Origin: Planctomycetota bacterium
Lineage (GTDB): Bacteria; Planctomycetota; MHYJ01; JACPTZ01
Assembly: GCA_016192525.1 (NCBI GenBank)
Contig: JACPTZ010000059.1
Span: forward strand, 84,287 to 148,286
Direction of reading: 5' to 3'
DNA: 64,000 nt
In this document: piece by piece, positions 8,667 through 16,494 of the stretch
Numbering within the stretch: position 1 is the stretch's first letter
Layout of the letters: each line of letters opens with the position of its first letter
Notes under the pieces: generated by a model
Database searches by the model: none
The model's input: the letters and a program-made list of their open reading frames with translations, nothing else
What the model was told of the DNA's origin: nothing
Made by a program: the position numbers and the translations under genes

Positions 8667-9625
8667 CTCCGGCCTCCTCCCTCGAGCCGGGTTCGCAGTC
8701 GGGCGGCCCAGGCGTGTCCCGCGAGGTTGAGCAGGAAGGTGATCACGAAGAGGAGCGCCCCGAGAAAGAACAGGACGTGATAATGCGCGCTGCCGTGGAC
8801 GACCTCGCCGAGTTCGGCGGCGATCGTCGCGGAGATGCTTCGGAACGATTCCCGCGGGTCGAGCGAGGAGATGGCCGCGTTCCCGCTCGCCATGAGCACG
8901 ATCATCGTCTCCCCGATCGCGCGGCCGAATCCGAGCACGCCCGCCGCCATCACCCCGGGCATCGCCGCCGGCAGGACCACCCGCCACGCGGTCTGCCACC
9001 GGTTCGCCCCGAGTGCGAGCGAACCGTCCCGGAATGACTGCGGCACGGCCGAGAGGGCGTCTTCGGCCACCGTGTAGACGATCGGGATGACGGCCAGGGA
9101 GAGGCCGATCCCGGCCGTGATGGCGTTCAGACGGTAGACCAGCCCGAAGGCCTCCTGGACCCACGTGGCCACGACCATGAGGGCGAAGAACCCGATCACC
9201 ACCGACGGGATTCCCGCGAGGAGTTCGATCACCGGCTTGATCACCTCGCGGAGCCCCGGCGGAGCGAACTCCGAGGTGAAGATCGCCGCCCCGACCGCCA
9301 GCGGGAGGGCGATGAGCAGCGCGACGAGGGTGACCTTGAGGGTCCCGGCGAGGAGCGGAAGCAGCGAGTACTTCGGGACGGTCGAGACCGGCTGCCAGGA
9401 GAACTTTCCGTTCGGAAGCGGGGCCACCATCCGGGAGACGGTGACCTCCTCATGTACCTCGGCCGACGTGAGGAGTGGAACCGCCTCCCGGGCGATGAAG
9501 ATGAAGATGAGCGCCAGGGCCGCGATCACGAAGAAGGCGCTCAGACGGATCGCCGCCTCGATGGCCTTCTCGGCCAGTCGCGGGTTCCTGCGGATCAGGG
9601 GGTGATCACTTGGGGGGGAGGGCAC
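8663..9625 (-). CDS. pstC: phosphate ABC transporter permease PstC
   Basis: Called here as 320 aa from a GTG at 9625, because GGAGG sits 6 bases upstream of it. The ORF-track ATG at 9694 lies deep inside pstS and adds 23 Arg/Ser-rich residues. The start overlaps the end of pstS by 20 bases. About six TM segments are visible, with a PstC-type periplasmic loop after TM1 and an EAA loop near AVPQSFRDGSLALGANRWQ. It partners PstA in the phosphate channel. Confidence 0.9.
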   Translation of the reverse strand: MPSPPSDHPLIRRNPRLAEKAIEAAIRLSAFFVIAALALIFIFIAREAVPLLTSAEVHEEVTVSRMVAPLPNGKFSWQPVSTVPKYSLLPLLAGTLKVTLVALLIALPLAVGAAIFTSEFAPPGLREVIKPVIELLAGIPSVVIGFFALMVVATWVQEAFGLVYRLNAITAGIGLSLAVIPIVYTVAEDALSAVPQSFRDGSLALGANRWQTAWRVVLPAAMPGVMAAGVLGFGRAIGETMIVLMASGNAAISSLDPRESFRSISATIAAELGEVVHGSAHYHVLFFLGALLFVITFLLNLAGHAWAARLRTRLEGGGRR

Positions 9626-10547
9626 CCGCGTCCTCCCAGTTCTTCGCGCTCCCGGTGTAGATCGCCTTGAGACGCGCGAGTGTGATCTCCGCAAGCGGGT
9701 TGGACTCGTGCACGAACACGGCGAGGCCGTCCATGGCCACCGCGATCTCGACGACCTCCTTCCCCCGCTTCGCCCGCGCCTGCTCCCGCTCCTTCGGCTT
9801 CATCGGGCGGGACGCCTGACACAGGTCGGTGGCGCCGTCGATCAGGGCCGCGATCCCCGTCCCCGAACCGCCGCCCGTCACCTGGATCACCACGCCCGGG
9901 TTCTTCTCCATGTAGGCCTCGGCCCACCGCTGCCCGAGGATCACCATGGTGTCCGATCCCTTCACGGTGACCGTCTTGCGGGAATCCCCCCCGCTCCCCG
10001 CGGCCACCTTCGGCCGCTTCTCGACCGGCATCGGATAATAGCCCACCGCCTCGCAGACCTTCTGTCCGTCGTCGCCGACCGTCCAGGCGATGTAGCGGGC
10101 CAGTTCCCCGCCGGGTTCTCCGATCGCATAGAAATACAGGTAGCGGCTGATGGGATAGGCGCCGCTCACCACGTTCTCGATCGTCGGCTCGACGCCCGGC
10201 GTGGCGTCGTCCTTCTTCACCTTGAGGGCGCGGACCCCCTTCGCGTACGCGATGCCGCCGTATCCGATCGATCGCGGGTCCTTCGACACGGCGTTGATGA
10301 CGGCGGCCGTTCCGGGGAGGGTCTGCACGCGCGCGTCGAAGTCCTCCTCCTGGAGGACATGCTCCTTGAAGTAGGCGTAGGTTCCCGAGTTGTTCTCGCG
10401 GCCATAGGTGACGATCGTGCCGGAGAGCGGGGCGGGGGACTCCCCTTCCGCCGGTTTTGGGGCCGGAGCGGAGCTGTCTGAACCGCATCCCGCGAGCGCG
10501 AGAATCGCGAGCAGGGGGATGATACGCGAGAGTGTTCTGATCCTCAT
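9606..10547 (-). CDS. pstS: circularly permuted phosphate-binding lipoprotein PstS
   Basis: 313 aa. Signal peptide ends LALAGC, so Cys21 is the predicted lipid-anchor site. After a 20-residue linker the protein begins with what is normally the C-terminal half of PstS: IVTYGRENNSGTYAYF (45-60), TLPGTAAVINAVSKDP, GYGGIAYAKGV, ISRYLYFY and VGYYPMP (168-174). A linker of about 17 residues follows. Then comes the normal N-terminal half: VTVKGSDTM (193-201), TGGGSGTGIAALIDG, ASRPMKPKE and LARLKAIYTGSAKNWED, ending at the point where ordinary PstS would enter YGRENNSGT. All motifs that bind phosphate in the family are present, so it is probably functional. ATG 10547 has GGAG 6 bases upstream. It is the first gene of the pst-pho operon and has a Pho-box-like element upstream. 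Confidence 0.92.
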   Translation of the reverse strand: MRIRTLSRIIPLLAILALAGCGSDSSAPAPKPAEGESPAPLSGTIVTYGRENNSGTYAYFKEHVLQEEDFDARVQTLPGTAAVINAVSKDPRSIGYGGIAYAKGVRALKVKKDDATPGVEPTIENVVSGAYPISRYLYFYAIGEPGGELARYIAWTVGDDGQKVCEAVGYYPMPVEKRPKVAAGSGGDSRKTVTVKGSDTMVILGQRWAEAYMEKNPGVVIQVTGGGSGTGIAALIDGATDLCQASRPMKPKEREQARAKRGKEVVEIAVAMDGLAVFVHESNPLAEITLARLKAIYTGSAKNWEDAGALPPK

Positions 10548-10590
10548 CGTAGGCTCCTTCCTTGAGACTGGAAAGCAGTTTGCCGGGGGA

Positions 10591-10619
10591 GGGTGAATTC
10601 CGTGAGAAGAGTCTGTGAA
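10591..10619 (-). promoter_or_regulatory. Pho-box-like triple 11-bp direct repeat upstream of pstS
   Basis: Reading the minus strand, TTCACAG, TTCTCAC and TTCACCC occur with exactly 11-base periodicity, 44 to 72 bases before the pstS ATG. PhoB/PhoP-family regulators bind 11-bp direct repeats, and the TTCACC core resembles actinobacterial PHO boxes more than the E. coli CTGTCAT unit. Together with phoB and phoR in the same operon this suggests autoregulation by phosphate limitation. Confidence 0.5.
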
Positions 10620-10630
10620 GGAACGGCGAA

Positions 10631-10815
10631 GGTCCGAGGTGGCCGCCTGTCGCTGTCATCCTGAGCGTCGGGCGCAGCCCCGCAGCACGTGCTGCGGGGC
10701 GCAGCCCGACGCGAAGGATCACCAGCGCATACGGCAAGTTCGCTCCAGTTCTGGTGATCCTTCGCTCTGCCCGCCGGACGGAGGCGGGCAGGGCTCAGGA
10801 TGACAATCTGACGCC
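10631..10815. repeat. palindromic MITE-like repeat, copy 1
   Basis: Terminal inverted repeats around TGTCATCCTGAGC and GCTCAGGATGACA. Inner inverted blocks GCGAAGGATCACCAG and CTGGTGATCCTTCGC face each other. Each arm also has its own GC-rich hairpin, here CAGCCCCGCAGCAC/GTGCTGCGGGG in the left arm. The outer ends are degenerate relative to copies 2-4. It lies between the porin gene and pstS. Confidence 0.85.
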
Positions 10816-10831
10816 TCGCTCGTCCGCGCAT

Positions 10832-10875
10832 TTCTTCTCAGGCTCTGAGCCTGCCGAAGAGCTCGGAATGACAAA
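10832..10875. repeat. partial related repeat beside MITE copy 1
   Basis: A stretch reading CTCAGGCTCTGAGCCTGCC followed by GAAGAGCTCGGAATGACAAA resembles one arm of a related TCATTCCGAGC-type palindromic repeat. It directly follows copy 1 and abuts the 3' end of the porin gene. Confidence 0.4.
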
Positions 10876-10881
10876 GTCGCG

Positions 10882-12411
10882 CTAGAAGTCCACCTGGAAC
10901 CGCATCAGGACCGCGTCCTCGGAGTCGATCGATCCGGCCCCGGCGCCGAATCCCACCCTGTCGTCGAACTCGTTTCGGACCCAGTTGAGCGACCAGCGGA
11001 CGTTCGGATTGGGCCACCAGTTCAGGCCGATCGTGTACTCGTCGAGCCCCTCCGTCGAACGGGTTCCGCCCGTCTTCGTGGCGATCCCCATCCCGCCGCC
11101 GGCCGTCGTCTTGAAGATGTCGTCATCCACCCGGAACTGGCCGAACCGGGCGGCGACCTCCCACTGACCCCACCCTCCGTCCTGGAGGAATCGGGCGGCC
11201 GGCTTGCGTCGCCCCATCTGAACGTCCTCGCCGGTCAGCACGCAGAGCGCCTCCACGTACCAGGCGTCGAACTCGATCTCCTGGCTGCGCTGGCTCGCCA
11301 GCGTGGCCACGCGATTCCGGAGTTCGACCTCCGAGGCGGAGTACTCGGCCTGCAGCTTGAACGGCCCCACGGTCCAGACGAGGTCCCCGCCCCAGCGGGT
11401 GCGGCCCCCCCGCGCCTGGGTGGTGGCGGCGGTCTGAAGGAACGCCGTCCCCGTGTTCGGGCTGGAGATGCTCCCGAAGGCGCCTTCCTGGTTCCCTTCG
11501 GTGACGTTCGCCCCGAGCTGGATCCCCTTGATCCACTTGTTGTCGGCGGCGGCGAAGGGCTTCAGCACTATCCGACCCGCGACGTCCTTGTCGTCGTTGT
11601 TGTCGCGGGCGTTGTGTCCGTTGCCGTTGAAGATCCCGATCTCGTACGCGATCCAGGGGTCCCAGGGCTTCCCGGAGATTCCCAGCCCGGTGTCGTATTC
11701 CGGGGCCAGGGTGCTCGCGACGGATCGCTCGACGAAGTCGATGAAGCGGGAGGAGGTGGTGACCTCGAGCGAGTACGGCTCCTTCCATTGACCCGCCCGG
11801 AGGGCGAGTTTCGGGTGCCGGTGCCAGTCGACCCATCCCTCGCGGACGCGGGCGGCGCCGTTCGAATTGGCGAAACCCCCGGCCACGGTCAGGATGTCGT
11901 ACTGCACCTTGTAGCCCCAGTCCTTGTAGAAGCTCCCCTCCGCCTGAAGCCGCGCGCCGCGGTTGAAAAATGTGCTGTCTCCCGGATTCTTCGACGTGAA
12001 GGTCCGGGTCTGGAACTGGAGCCGGCCGCCGAGGTCGAGGGTGAAGTTGCCGTCGGCCGACTTGAGCTTCAGCCCGTCCTTGAAGCACCCCTGGACGGGG
12101 ATGTCCTTTCCGCCGGGATCGGGCAGGTGCTTCGTCTTGCCCTCCACGGACGCGAGGCGCTCATCGAGCGATTTCCTCTCCGTCTCCCGCATCTCCTCCC
12201 CGTCGGGGATCGCCGTTGGAGCGCCGGCCTTGAGGGACCTCCGCAGATCCTCGATGGCCCGGGACTGCTCCTGCAACATCCTCTGCTGTTCCTCGATTCT
12301 CCGCTCGAGGGCCCGGATGCGTTCTTCAGACGGGGTGCCCTCGGCGGGTGCCGACCCGGCGACGCCCAGTGCGAGAAGACAAACTGCCCCAGCCACAAAC
12401 CGGCGCTTCAT
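10882..12411 (-). CDS. phosphate-selective porin (OprO/OprP-like), copy 1
   Basis: 509 aa from the ATG at 12411 (AAGGAG upstream); the extra 77 residues in the ORF track are non-coding. Signal peptide, then a coiled coil (about 30-75), a short linker, and a beta-barrel domain beginning FKDGLKLKSADGNFTLDLGGRLQ and ending in aromatic MRFQVDF, the usual outer-membrane C-terminal strand. Matches the OprO/OprP porin family, which passes phosphate or polyphosphate across the outer membrane. It lies on the same strand upstream of pstS, which fits a phosphate role. Its divergent neighbour is a clear paralogue. Confidence 0.85.
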   Translation of the reverse strand: MKRRFVAGAVCLLALGVAGSAPAEGTPSEERIRALERRIEEQQRMLQEQSRAIEDLRRSLKAGAPTAIPDGEEMRETERKSLDERLASVEGKTKHLPDPGGKDIPVQGCFKDGLKLKSADGNFTLDLGGRLQFQTRTFTSKNPGDSTFFNRGARLQAEGSFYKDWGYKVQYDILTVAGGFANSNGAARVREGWVDWHRHPKLALRAGQWKEPYSLEVTTSSRFIDFVERSVASTLAPEYDTGLGISGKPWDPWIAYEIGIFNGNGHNARDNNDDKDVAGRIVLKPFAAADNKWIKGIQLGANVTEGNQEGAFGSISSPNTGTAFLQTAATTQARGGRTRWGGDLVWTVGPFKLQAEYSASEVELRNRVATLASQRSQEIEFDAWYVEALCVLTGEDVQMGRRKPAARFLQDGGWGQWEVAARFGQFRVDDDIFKTTAGGGMGIATKTGGTRSTEGLDEYTIGLNWWPNPNVRWSLNWVRNEFDDRVGFGAGAGSIDSEDAVLMRFQVDF

Positions 12412-12791
12412 GTTTCGCTCCTTCCTTGCTTCTAAGAGCGCGGCAGACCGGACCCCCGTCCGCGCGGACGGTCGCGGGTGCGGTCGCCACGCCCCGAAGT
12501 CTAGCCGGCGGAGGCGAAGGGACCGTGAGGAAGACATGAAATTGCGGCGAACGGCGGGAAGGGGAAGGATCGGCGGCGTGCTGCTCCGCGCAAGCGGAAT
12601 CGAAGGGCGGCAGGGGCGGTCGATAGTTCTTCCTCTCCCCATCGCCCATTCCGATTTGATTCCTCGTTTTCGCCTATGCTACCCTGTTCGCCCGGTCGCC
12701 GACCTGGTCGCGTTTCCGGCGTCGCGCGGCCGCCGCGCGGCGTGACGCGCGTGTCCGCGTCCGACCGTCACGACTCCCCGGGAGGTATCTC
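12412..12791. other. divergent intergenic region between the two porin genes
   Basis: About 380 bases that must hold both porin promoters and ribosome sites: AAGGAG for the left gene and GGGAGG before the ATG at 12792 for the right. I see no convincing sigma-70 hexamer pair and no clean Pho box. The only weak hint is TTTCATG/TCCTCAC with 11-base spacing near 12520-12540 on the minus strand. Confidence 0.4.
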
Positions 12792-14267
12792 ATGAAATTT
12801 GCGTTTGTCTTCGGGACGGCCGTCCTTCTGACCCTCACGGGATCGCTTCGGGGGCAGGACAGCGACGTGGCCCAGCTCCGCCGTGAGATGGAGGAGATGA
12901 AGCGGCAGATGGCGGAGCAGAAGGAGATGCTGGAGCGGCAGAACGCCGTGATTGAGGAGCTTCGGGCGCAGGTCAAGGCGGCGCCCCGGGACGGCGCGGG
13001 CGAGACGCCTGCGCCACGTGGGGCCGGCGTCCCCGCCGGCCCCGGCGCAGGCGAGAAGGCAAAGGCGGATTCGGTCGAGATCACCGCTTCCTTCAAGGAC
13101 GGACTCAAAATGAAGTCCGCCGACGGGAACTTCACGATCGACATCGGCGGACGGATGGAAATCCAGAGCCGCACCTTTCTCTCCGACAACCCCGGCGCCG
13201 ACACCTTCTTCATCCGCGAGGCTCGGATTCAGGCCGAAGGGTCCTTCTACAAGGAGTGGGGCTACAAGGTGCAGTACGACTTCTCCCCCAGCGCCACGGC
13301 CGGGATGAGCACGCCCCGCCTCCGGGAGGGGTTCGTCGAGTGGAGGCGGTATCCGGAGTTCAGCCTCCGCACCGGGCAGTGGAAGGAGCCCTTCTCGCTC
13401 CAGCAGACCACCTCTTCACGCTTCATCGACTTCGTGGAGCGGGCGGTCCCCGACCGGCTCGTCCCCTCCTACGACCTCGGCGTGGCCGCCTACGGGAAGC
13501 CGTGGGACCCGTACCTCTCGTACGAGATCGGGCTCTTCAACGGGAACGGCTTCAACACCACCGATGCGAACGACGACAAGGACCTCGCCGCGCGGCTGCA
13601 GATCCGGCCGTTCGCCGGGGCGGAGTCGAGGTGGGTGAAGGGGCTCATGCTCGGAGGGGCGGTCACCACCGGCAACCAGACCGGTTCGTTCGGCAGCATC
13701 TCCTCTCCCTCGACGAACACCACGTTTCTCACCCTGAACCCCGGGGTGACGGCGCGCGGAGAGCGGACCCGGTGGGGGGGGGAACTGGCCTGGATCGTCG
13801 GGCCGTTCAAACTGCAGGGGGAGTACCTGGCCTCGACGGTCGATCTGAAGCGGTCGTCGATTTCCTCCGAGACCCGTGAGATCGACTTCGACGGCTGGTA
13901 CCTCCAGGGGCTGTACGTCCTGACCGGGGAGGAGGTCCAGATGCAGCGGCGGCGGCCGTCGAGCCGGTTCCTCGAAGAGGGCGGGTGGGGGCAGTGGGAA
14001 GCGGCAGCGAGGTACGCCCGATTCGATTCGGACGCGGAGCTCACCCGAACCGCGGCCTCGGGGGGGAGCGCGCTCGTCTCGCCGACCGGTTCCACGCGGG
14101 GGCTGGACGAGTGGACGATCGGCCTCAACTGGTGGCCCAACCCGAACACGCGGATCAGCCTGGACTGGGTGCGGAACGAATTCGACCGCCCGGTGTCCTT
14201 CGGCGGCGGGGCCGATCCCGAAGACCGCGAGGACGCCCTCCTCATGCGGTTCCAGATCGACTTCTAG
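12792..14267 (+). CDS. phosphate-selective porin (OprO/OprP-like), copy 2
   Basis: 491 aa. Signal peptide (1-22), coiled coil (about 25-58), a Gly/Pro/Ala linker (about 60-92), then a barrel starting FKDGLKMKSADGNFTIDIGGRM and ending LLMRFQIDF. It is strongly similar to the divergent porin along the whole barrel (AGQWKEP/TGQWKEP, TTSSRFIDFVER, GLNWWPNPN, LDWVRNEFD). The linker segment RGAGVPAGP is encoded by a palindromic repeat also found in an unrelated gene at 24699-24723. Start ATG has GGGAGG 5 to 6 bases upstream. Confidence 0.85.
   Translation: MKFAFVFGTAVLLTLTGSLRGQDSDVAQLRREMEEMKRQMAEQKEMLERQNAVIEELRAQVKAAPRDGAGETPAPRGAGVPAGPGAGEKAKADSVEITASFKDGLKMKSADGNFTIDIGGRMEIQSRTFLSDNPGADTFFIREARIQAEGSFYKEWGYKVQYDFSPSATAGMSTPRLREGFVEWRRYPEFSLRTGQWKEPFSLQQTTSSRFIDFVERAVPDRLVPSYDLGVAAYGKPWDPYLSYEIGLFNGNGFNTTDANDDKDLAARLQIRPFAGAESRWVKGLMLGGAVTTGNQTGSFGSISSPSTNTTFLTLNPGVTARGERTRWGGELAWIVGPFKLQGEYLASTVDLKRSSISSETREIDFDGWYLQGLYVLTGEEVQMQRRRPSSRFLEEGGWGQWEAAARYARFDSDAELTRTAASGGSALVSPTGSTRGLDEWTIGLNWWPNPNTRISLDWVRNEFDRPVSFGGGADPEDREDALLMRFQIDF
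13017..13041 (+). repeat. 25-nt palindromic repeat inside porin copy 2
   Basis: GC-rich palindrome with GGGGCCGGCGTCCCCGCCGG as its core, encoding part of the linker RGAGVPAGP. The same 25 bases occur in reverse orientation at 24699-24723 inside the alpha-toroid gene. Confidence 0.8.
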
Positions 14268-14302
14268 TGGGCCTTCAAAGTCGTTCCGGCAGGTAGCCGT
14301 TG

Positions 14303-14346
14303 TTGTACCCCTCTCCCCCCGGGAGAGGGGAGGGGGAGGGGCGCGG
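14303..14346. repeat. CCCCTCTCC/GGAGAGGGG hairpin repeat
   Basis: Inverted repeat CCCCTCTCCC / GGGAGAGGGG followed by an AGGGGG-rich tail, the same type of element seen at 28831, 29493 and 46423. It follows the porin stop codon and could end transcription, but there is no T-tract. Confidence 0.6.
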
Positions 14347-14430
14347 CCCTTCCCCGCGCTGGCCCTCGCCCCCTTCCCCACCCTCCCCCCTGCGGGGGGG
14401 TGCAAGCTATTGCCTCGGGTTGCTTACTTG

Positions 14431-14459
14431 TTGACCCCCGCCCCATGCCATGCTACACG
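14431..14459 (+). promoter_or_regulatory. sigma-70-type promoter for the SseB-Ycf46 cluster
   Basis: TTGACC (14431-14436), 17-base spacer, TACACG (14454-14459), about 75 bases before the SseB ATG. It is the only promoter-like signal found ahead of the plus-strand cluster running to 22680. Confidence 0.5.
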
Positions 14460-14535
14460 GGCATGGTGAGTAATCCGCCGGCCATCCCACGCTCGGCCGG
14501 CCTGTCCGCCGTTCGTCGAGTGGAGGGACTCTACC

Positions 14536-15318
14536 ATGGCCTGGAATTTCGGCGACCGAAAGCCCAAGCCGCCGGAGGATAACGCCGCGCTTATCGCCGC
14601 TTACGCCGCGGCGATGGTGGACGGCGATTCGCCCAAGCGGCGGGCCCTCTACGAGGAGTTGCTGCAGTGCCGGCTCAGGGTCCCCGCGGCCGGTCCCCCG
14701 GAAGGCGATAATCTGAGGCTCCTGACGGTGACGAACGACCGGGGCGAAAAGGGGCTTCCGGTGTTCACGGACGAGAGAGAGTTTCACAAACTCTCCCGGG
14801 AGGGAATCGGGCTCGTCGTCATGGACGCGAAGGCGGTCTTTGAAATGGCGGTCGCCGCGGGCATGAGCGCCGTCATCATCGACCCCGAGGGGATGGGATG
14901 GGCGATAGAACGCACGCAGATGCAGGACCTGGCGGCGGGTCGGATCCCCCGGAACACCTCATTGCCGCTCAATATCATATCCTCAGCCTCGGAGGGGATC
15001 CTGCCGGTATCCCCGCCCCCCGCGAGAATGCTCCTGTTCAAACTGCGACAGGCGGCGGAGGCCCGCGAGCCGATCCGGGGATGCTACCTGTTCATGAGGC
15101 GCGTGGATGAAGGAGACCCCCGACTCTTCTTGGGATTCGACATCGATCAGAGTGGGATTCCGGCCGTTCAGGGGCTCATGGCCGAGATCAACGAAACGGT
15201 CAGCCAGGAGGAACTGGGCGACGTTAATATCATGCCGTTGGACCCTGAAACACTCGAAGAGGTCCGACGCCGCGGGACGGTGGTGTTCGAGAGGACGAAT
15301 CCCCGGGTCCTCTATTGA
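14536..15318 (+). CDS. SseB-family protein
   Basis: 260 aa. An N-terminal SseB domain is visible: a helical start, then LPVFTDEREFHKL (about 76-88), AVIIDPEG near 117-124 and a linker. An SseB C-terminal-type domain follows with MLLFKLRQAAEAREPI, CYLFMRRVDEGDPRLFLGFDI and IMPLDPETLEEVRR. SseB was named for enhanced serine sensitivity in E. coli and its biochemical role is unknown. In polymorphic-toxin and conflict loci SseB-type domains often accompany effector or immunity genes. ATG has GGAGGG 9 bases upstream. First gene of the 14.5-22.7 kb cluster, which has a second SseB domain at 20750-21745. Confidence 0.75.
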   Translation: MAWNFGDRKPKPPEDNAALIAAYAAAMVDGDSPKRRALYEELLQCRLRVPAAGPPEGDNLRLLTVTNDRGEKGLPVFTDEREFHKLSREGIGLVVMDAKAVFEMAVAAGMSAVIIDPEGMGWAIERTQMQDLAAGRIPRNTSLPLNIISSASEGILPVSPPPARMLLFKLRQAAEAREPIRGCYLFMRRVDEGDPRLFLGFDIDQSGIPAVQGLMAEINETVSQEELGDVNIMPLDPETLEEVRRRGTVVFERTNPRVLY

Positions 15319-15513
15319 AGAGCCGGTCCGCGTCCACCGAGACGGGGCGCCGAGATCATTCGGGTGTGCGAGCCCCAGAAGATGATGATGCTCGCGGATC
15401 GAGTGGAGCTCCTGGAGGCGCAGGATCGCTTCGATCCGCGCTGCAGGATCGAGGCGAATGAGGTCTTCCTGCTTGTTGTCCGCACCGCGGATGGCGGCTT
15501 GGTTCTTCGTTGA
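15319..15513 (+). pseudogene. C-terminal remnant related to the zinc-ribbon protein at 21799-22680
   Basis: Directly after the SseB stop, and in the same frame, bases 15352-15513 encode EIIRVCEPQKMMMLADRVEL and so on, to a stop after GGLVLR. This matches the last 54 residues of the 21799-22680 protein (ELIRVCESRKMKTLANRVEL ... GGQVLR) almost residue for residue. No start codon or upstream part exists, so it is a truncated gene remnant left by duplication or recombination within the cluster. Confidence 0.75.
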
Positions 15514-16318
15514 GGACCCCCGGCGTCGTCCCCACCCGTCGTCGAGGCATCCATGATCCTGAGTGTCTCTTCTTCAAGCCTCAGACTGCCGATCTGCTGT
15601 GCGTGTTGCATGAGGATCCCAGTCGAGGAGGAACTCGCCACCAGTGCCCGGAAGAGCAGGCTCACGCTCAAGGGACACAGAACCTGGCTCCTTACGTCGC
15701 CGGACTCAGGCACGACTGGAGCGGCCGATACTCCGACGCTCATCGGGCGTTCGACGACGGTCAGATCGACGAGGCCCAGGACGCCCTGGAGACGCTCAGT
15801 CGAGAGAGGCCCGATTGGCCGCAGGCGCATCATTGGATCGGGCGCTGCCACCGTCAGCGGGGGGAGATGAATGAAGCCGTGGCTTGCTACCGCAAGGCCC
15901 TCAGACTCTTTCGTTCCGATGGGCAGAAGACCCTTCCCCCCTTCGCGGCCGAGATCCTCTCGGACACATGGGCGTTGCCTACAAGAAATGCAGAGACTTC
16001 GACCGCGCCGCGGTCAGCCTCAAGTGGTCGCTCACCCTCAGGCCCAACCATCCGGAAGCCTTGGGGACCGCCGCCGCCCTCCTATCCGGAAATGAGGGCA
16101 TCTTCATGGACGCGCTGACGCGGATGCTGGCCATCGGCAGCCGCGACGAGCTCGCCGAACGGTTGGCCGGTGCCTACGCGCAGGCGATGGGAGCGGATCC
16201 GGATGCGCTGCTCTCCCAGGCTCGAAGAGCGGCCAAGGACTGTGACTTACAGCGCGGCCTGCCCTTCGTCGACCCGCCCCTCACGGCCGAGCGTTTCTTC
16301 GCCGAGATTGACAGGTGA
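15510..16318 (+). pseudogene. frameshifted TPR-protein gene
   Basis: Two frames join to make one TPR-like protein. The first reads YSDAHRAFDDGQIDEAQDAL ... GEMNEAVACYRKALRLF up to about 15960. The second continues HMGVAYKKCRDFDRAAVSLK and TLRPNHPEALGTAAALL to the stop at 16316-16318. The break, near CTCTCGGACACATGG, is a single-base change. TPR repeats bind proteins. It is either a decayed gene or a sequencing indel. The neighbouring remnants on both sides favour decay. The 5' end is uncertain (TTG at 15510). Confidence 0.6.
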
Positions 16319-16481
16319 AATGAATTCTCCATTCCGTTCCTGACGGGTATGCTGCAACGGATGGCTCGGGAGTACACCGTCCCGATGGCCTTCTCCGAAG
16401 TGGCCCCCCAGGGGCCGGATCAGTCTGAAGATCTGCCCGAAAATCTGGCGACCATGGGAGGCGCCGATGCGGTATTCTAGC
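16319..16481 (+). pseudogene. in-frame continuation or remnant after the TPR pseudogene
   Basis: After the TGA at 16316-16318 the same frame stays open for 54 codons (NEFSIPFLTGMLQRMAREYT ... GGADAVF) to a TAG at 16479-16481. It has an internal ATG at about 16349 but no ribosome site. It looks like the tail of the broken gene after a nonsense change. I do not recognise the sequence. Confidence 0.4.
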
Positions 16482-16494
16482 CCTGGGAGGCGAC

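Noticed and set aside
9606-10547. Permuted PstS as an assembly or annotation artefact
   Set aside because: A single frame with signal peptide, linker, ribosome site and proper overlap with pstC would not arise from a simple misjoin. Read mapping is still the decisive check.
12520-12545. Pho box in front of porin copy 1
   Set aside because: Only two poor 11-base-spaced matches; too weak to call.
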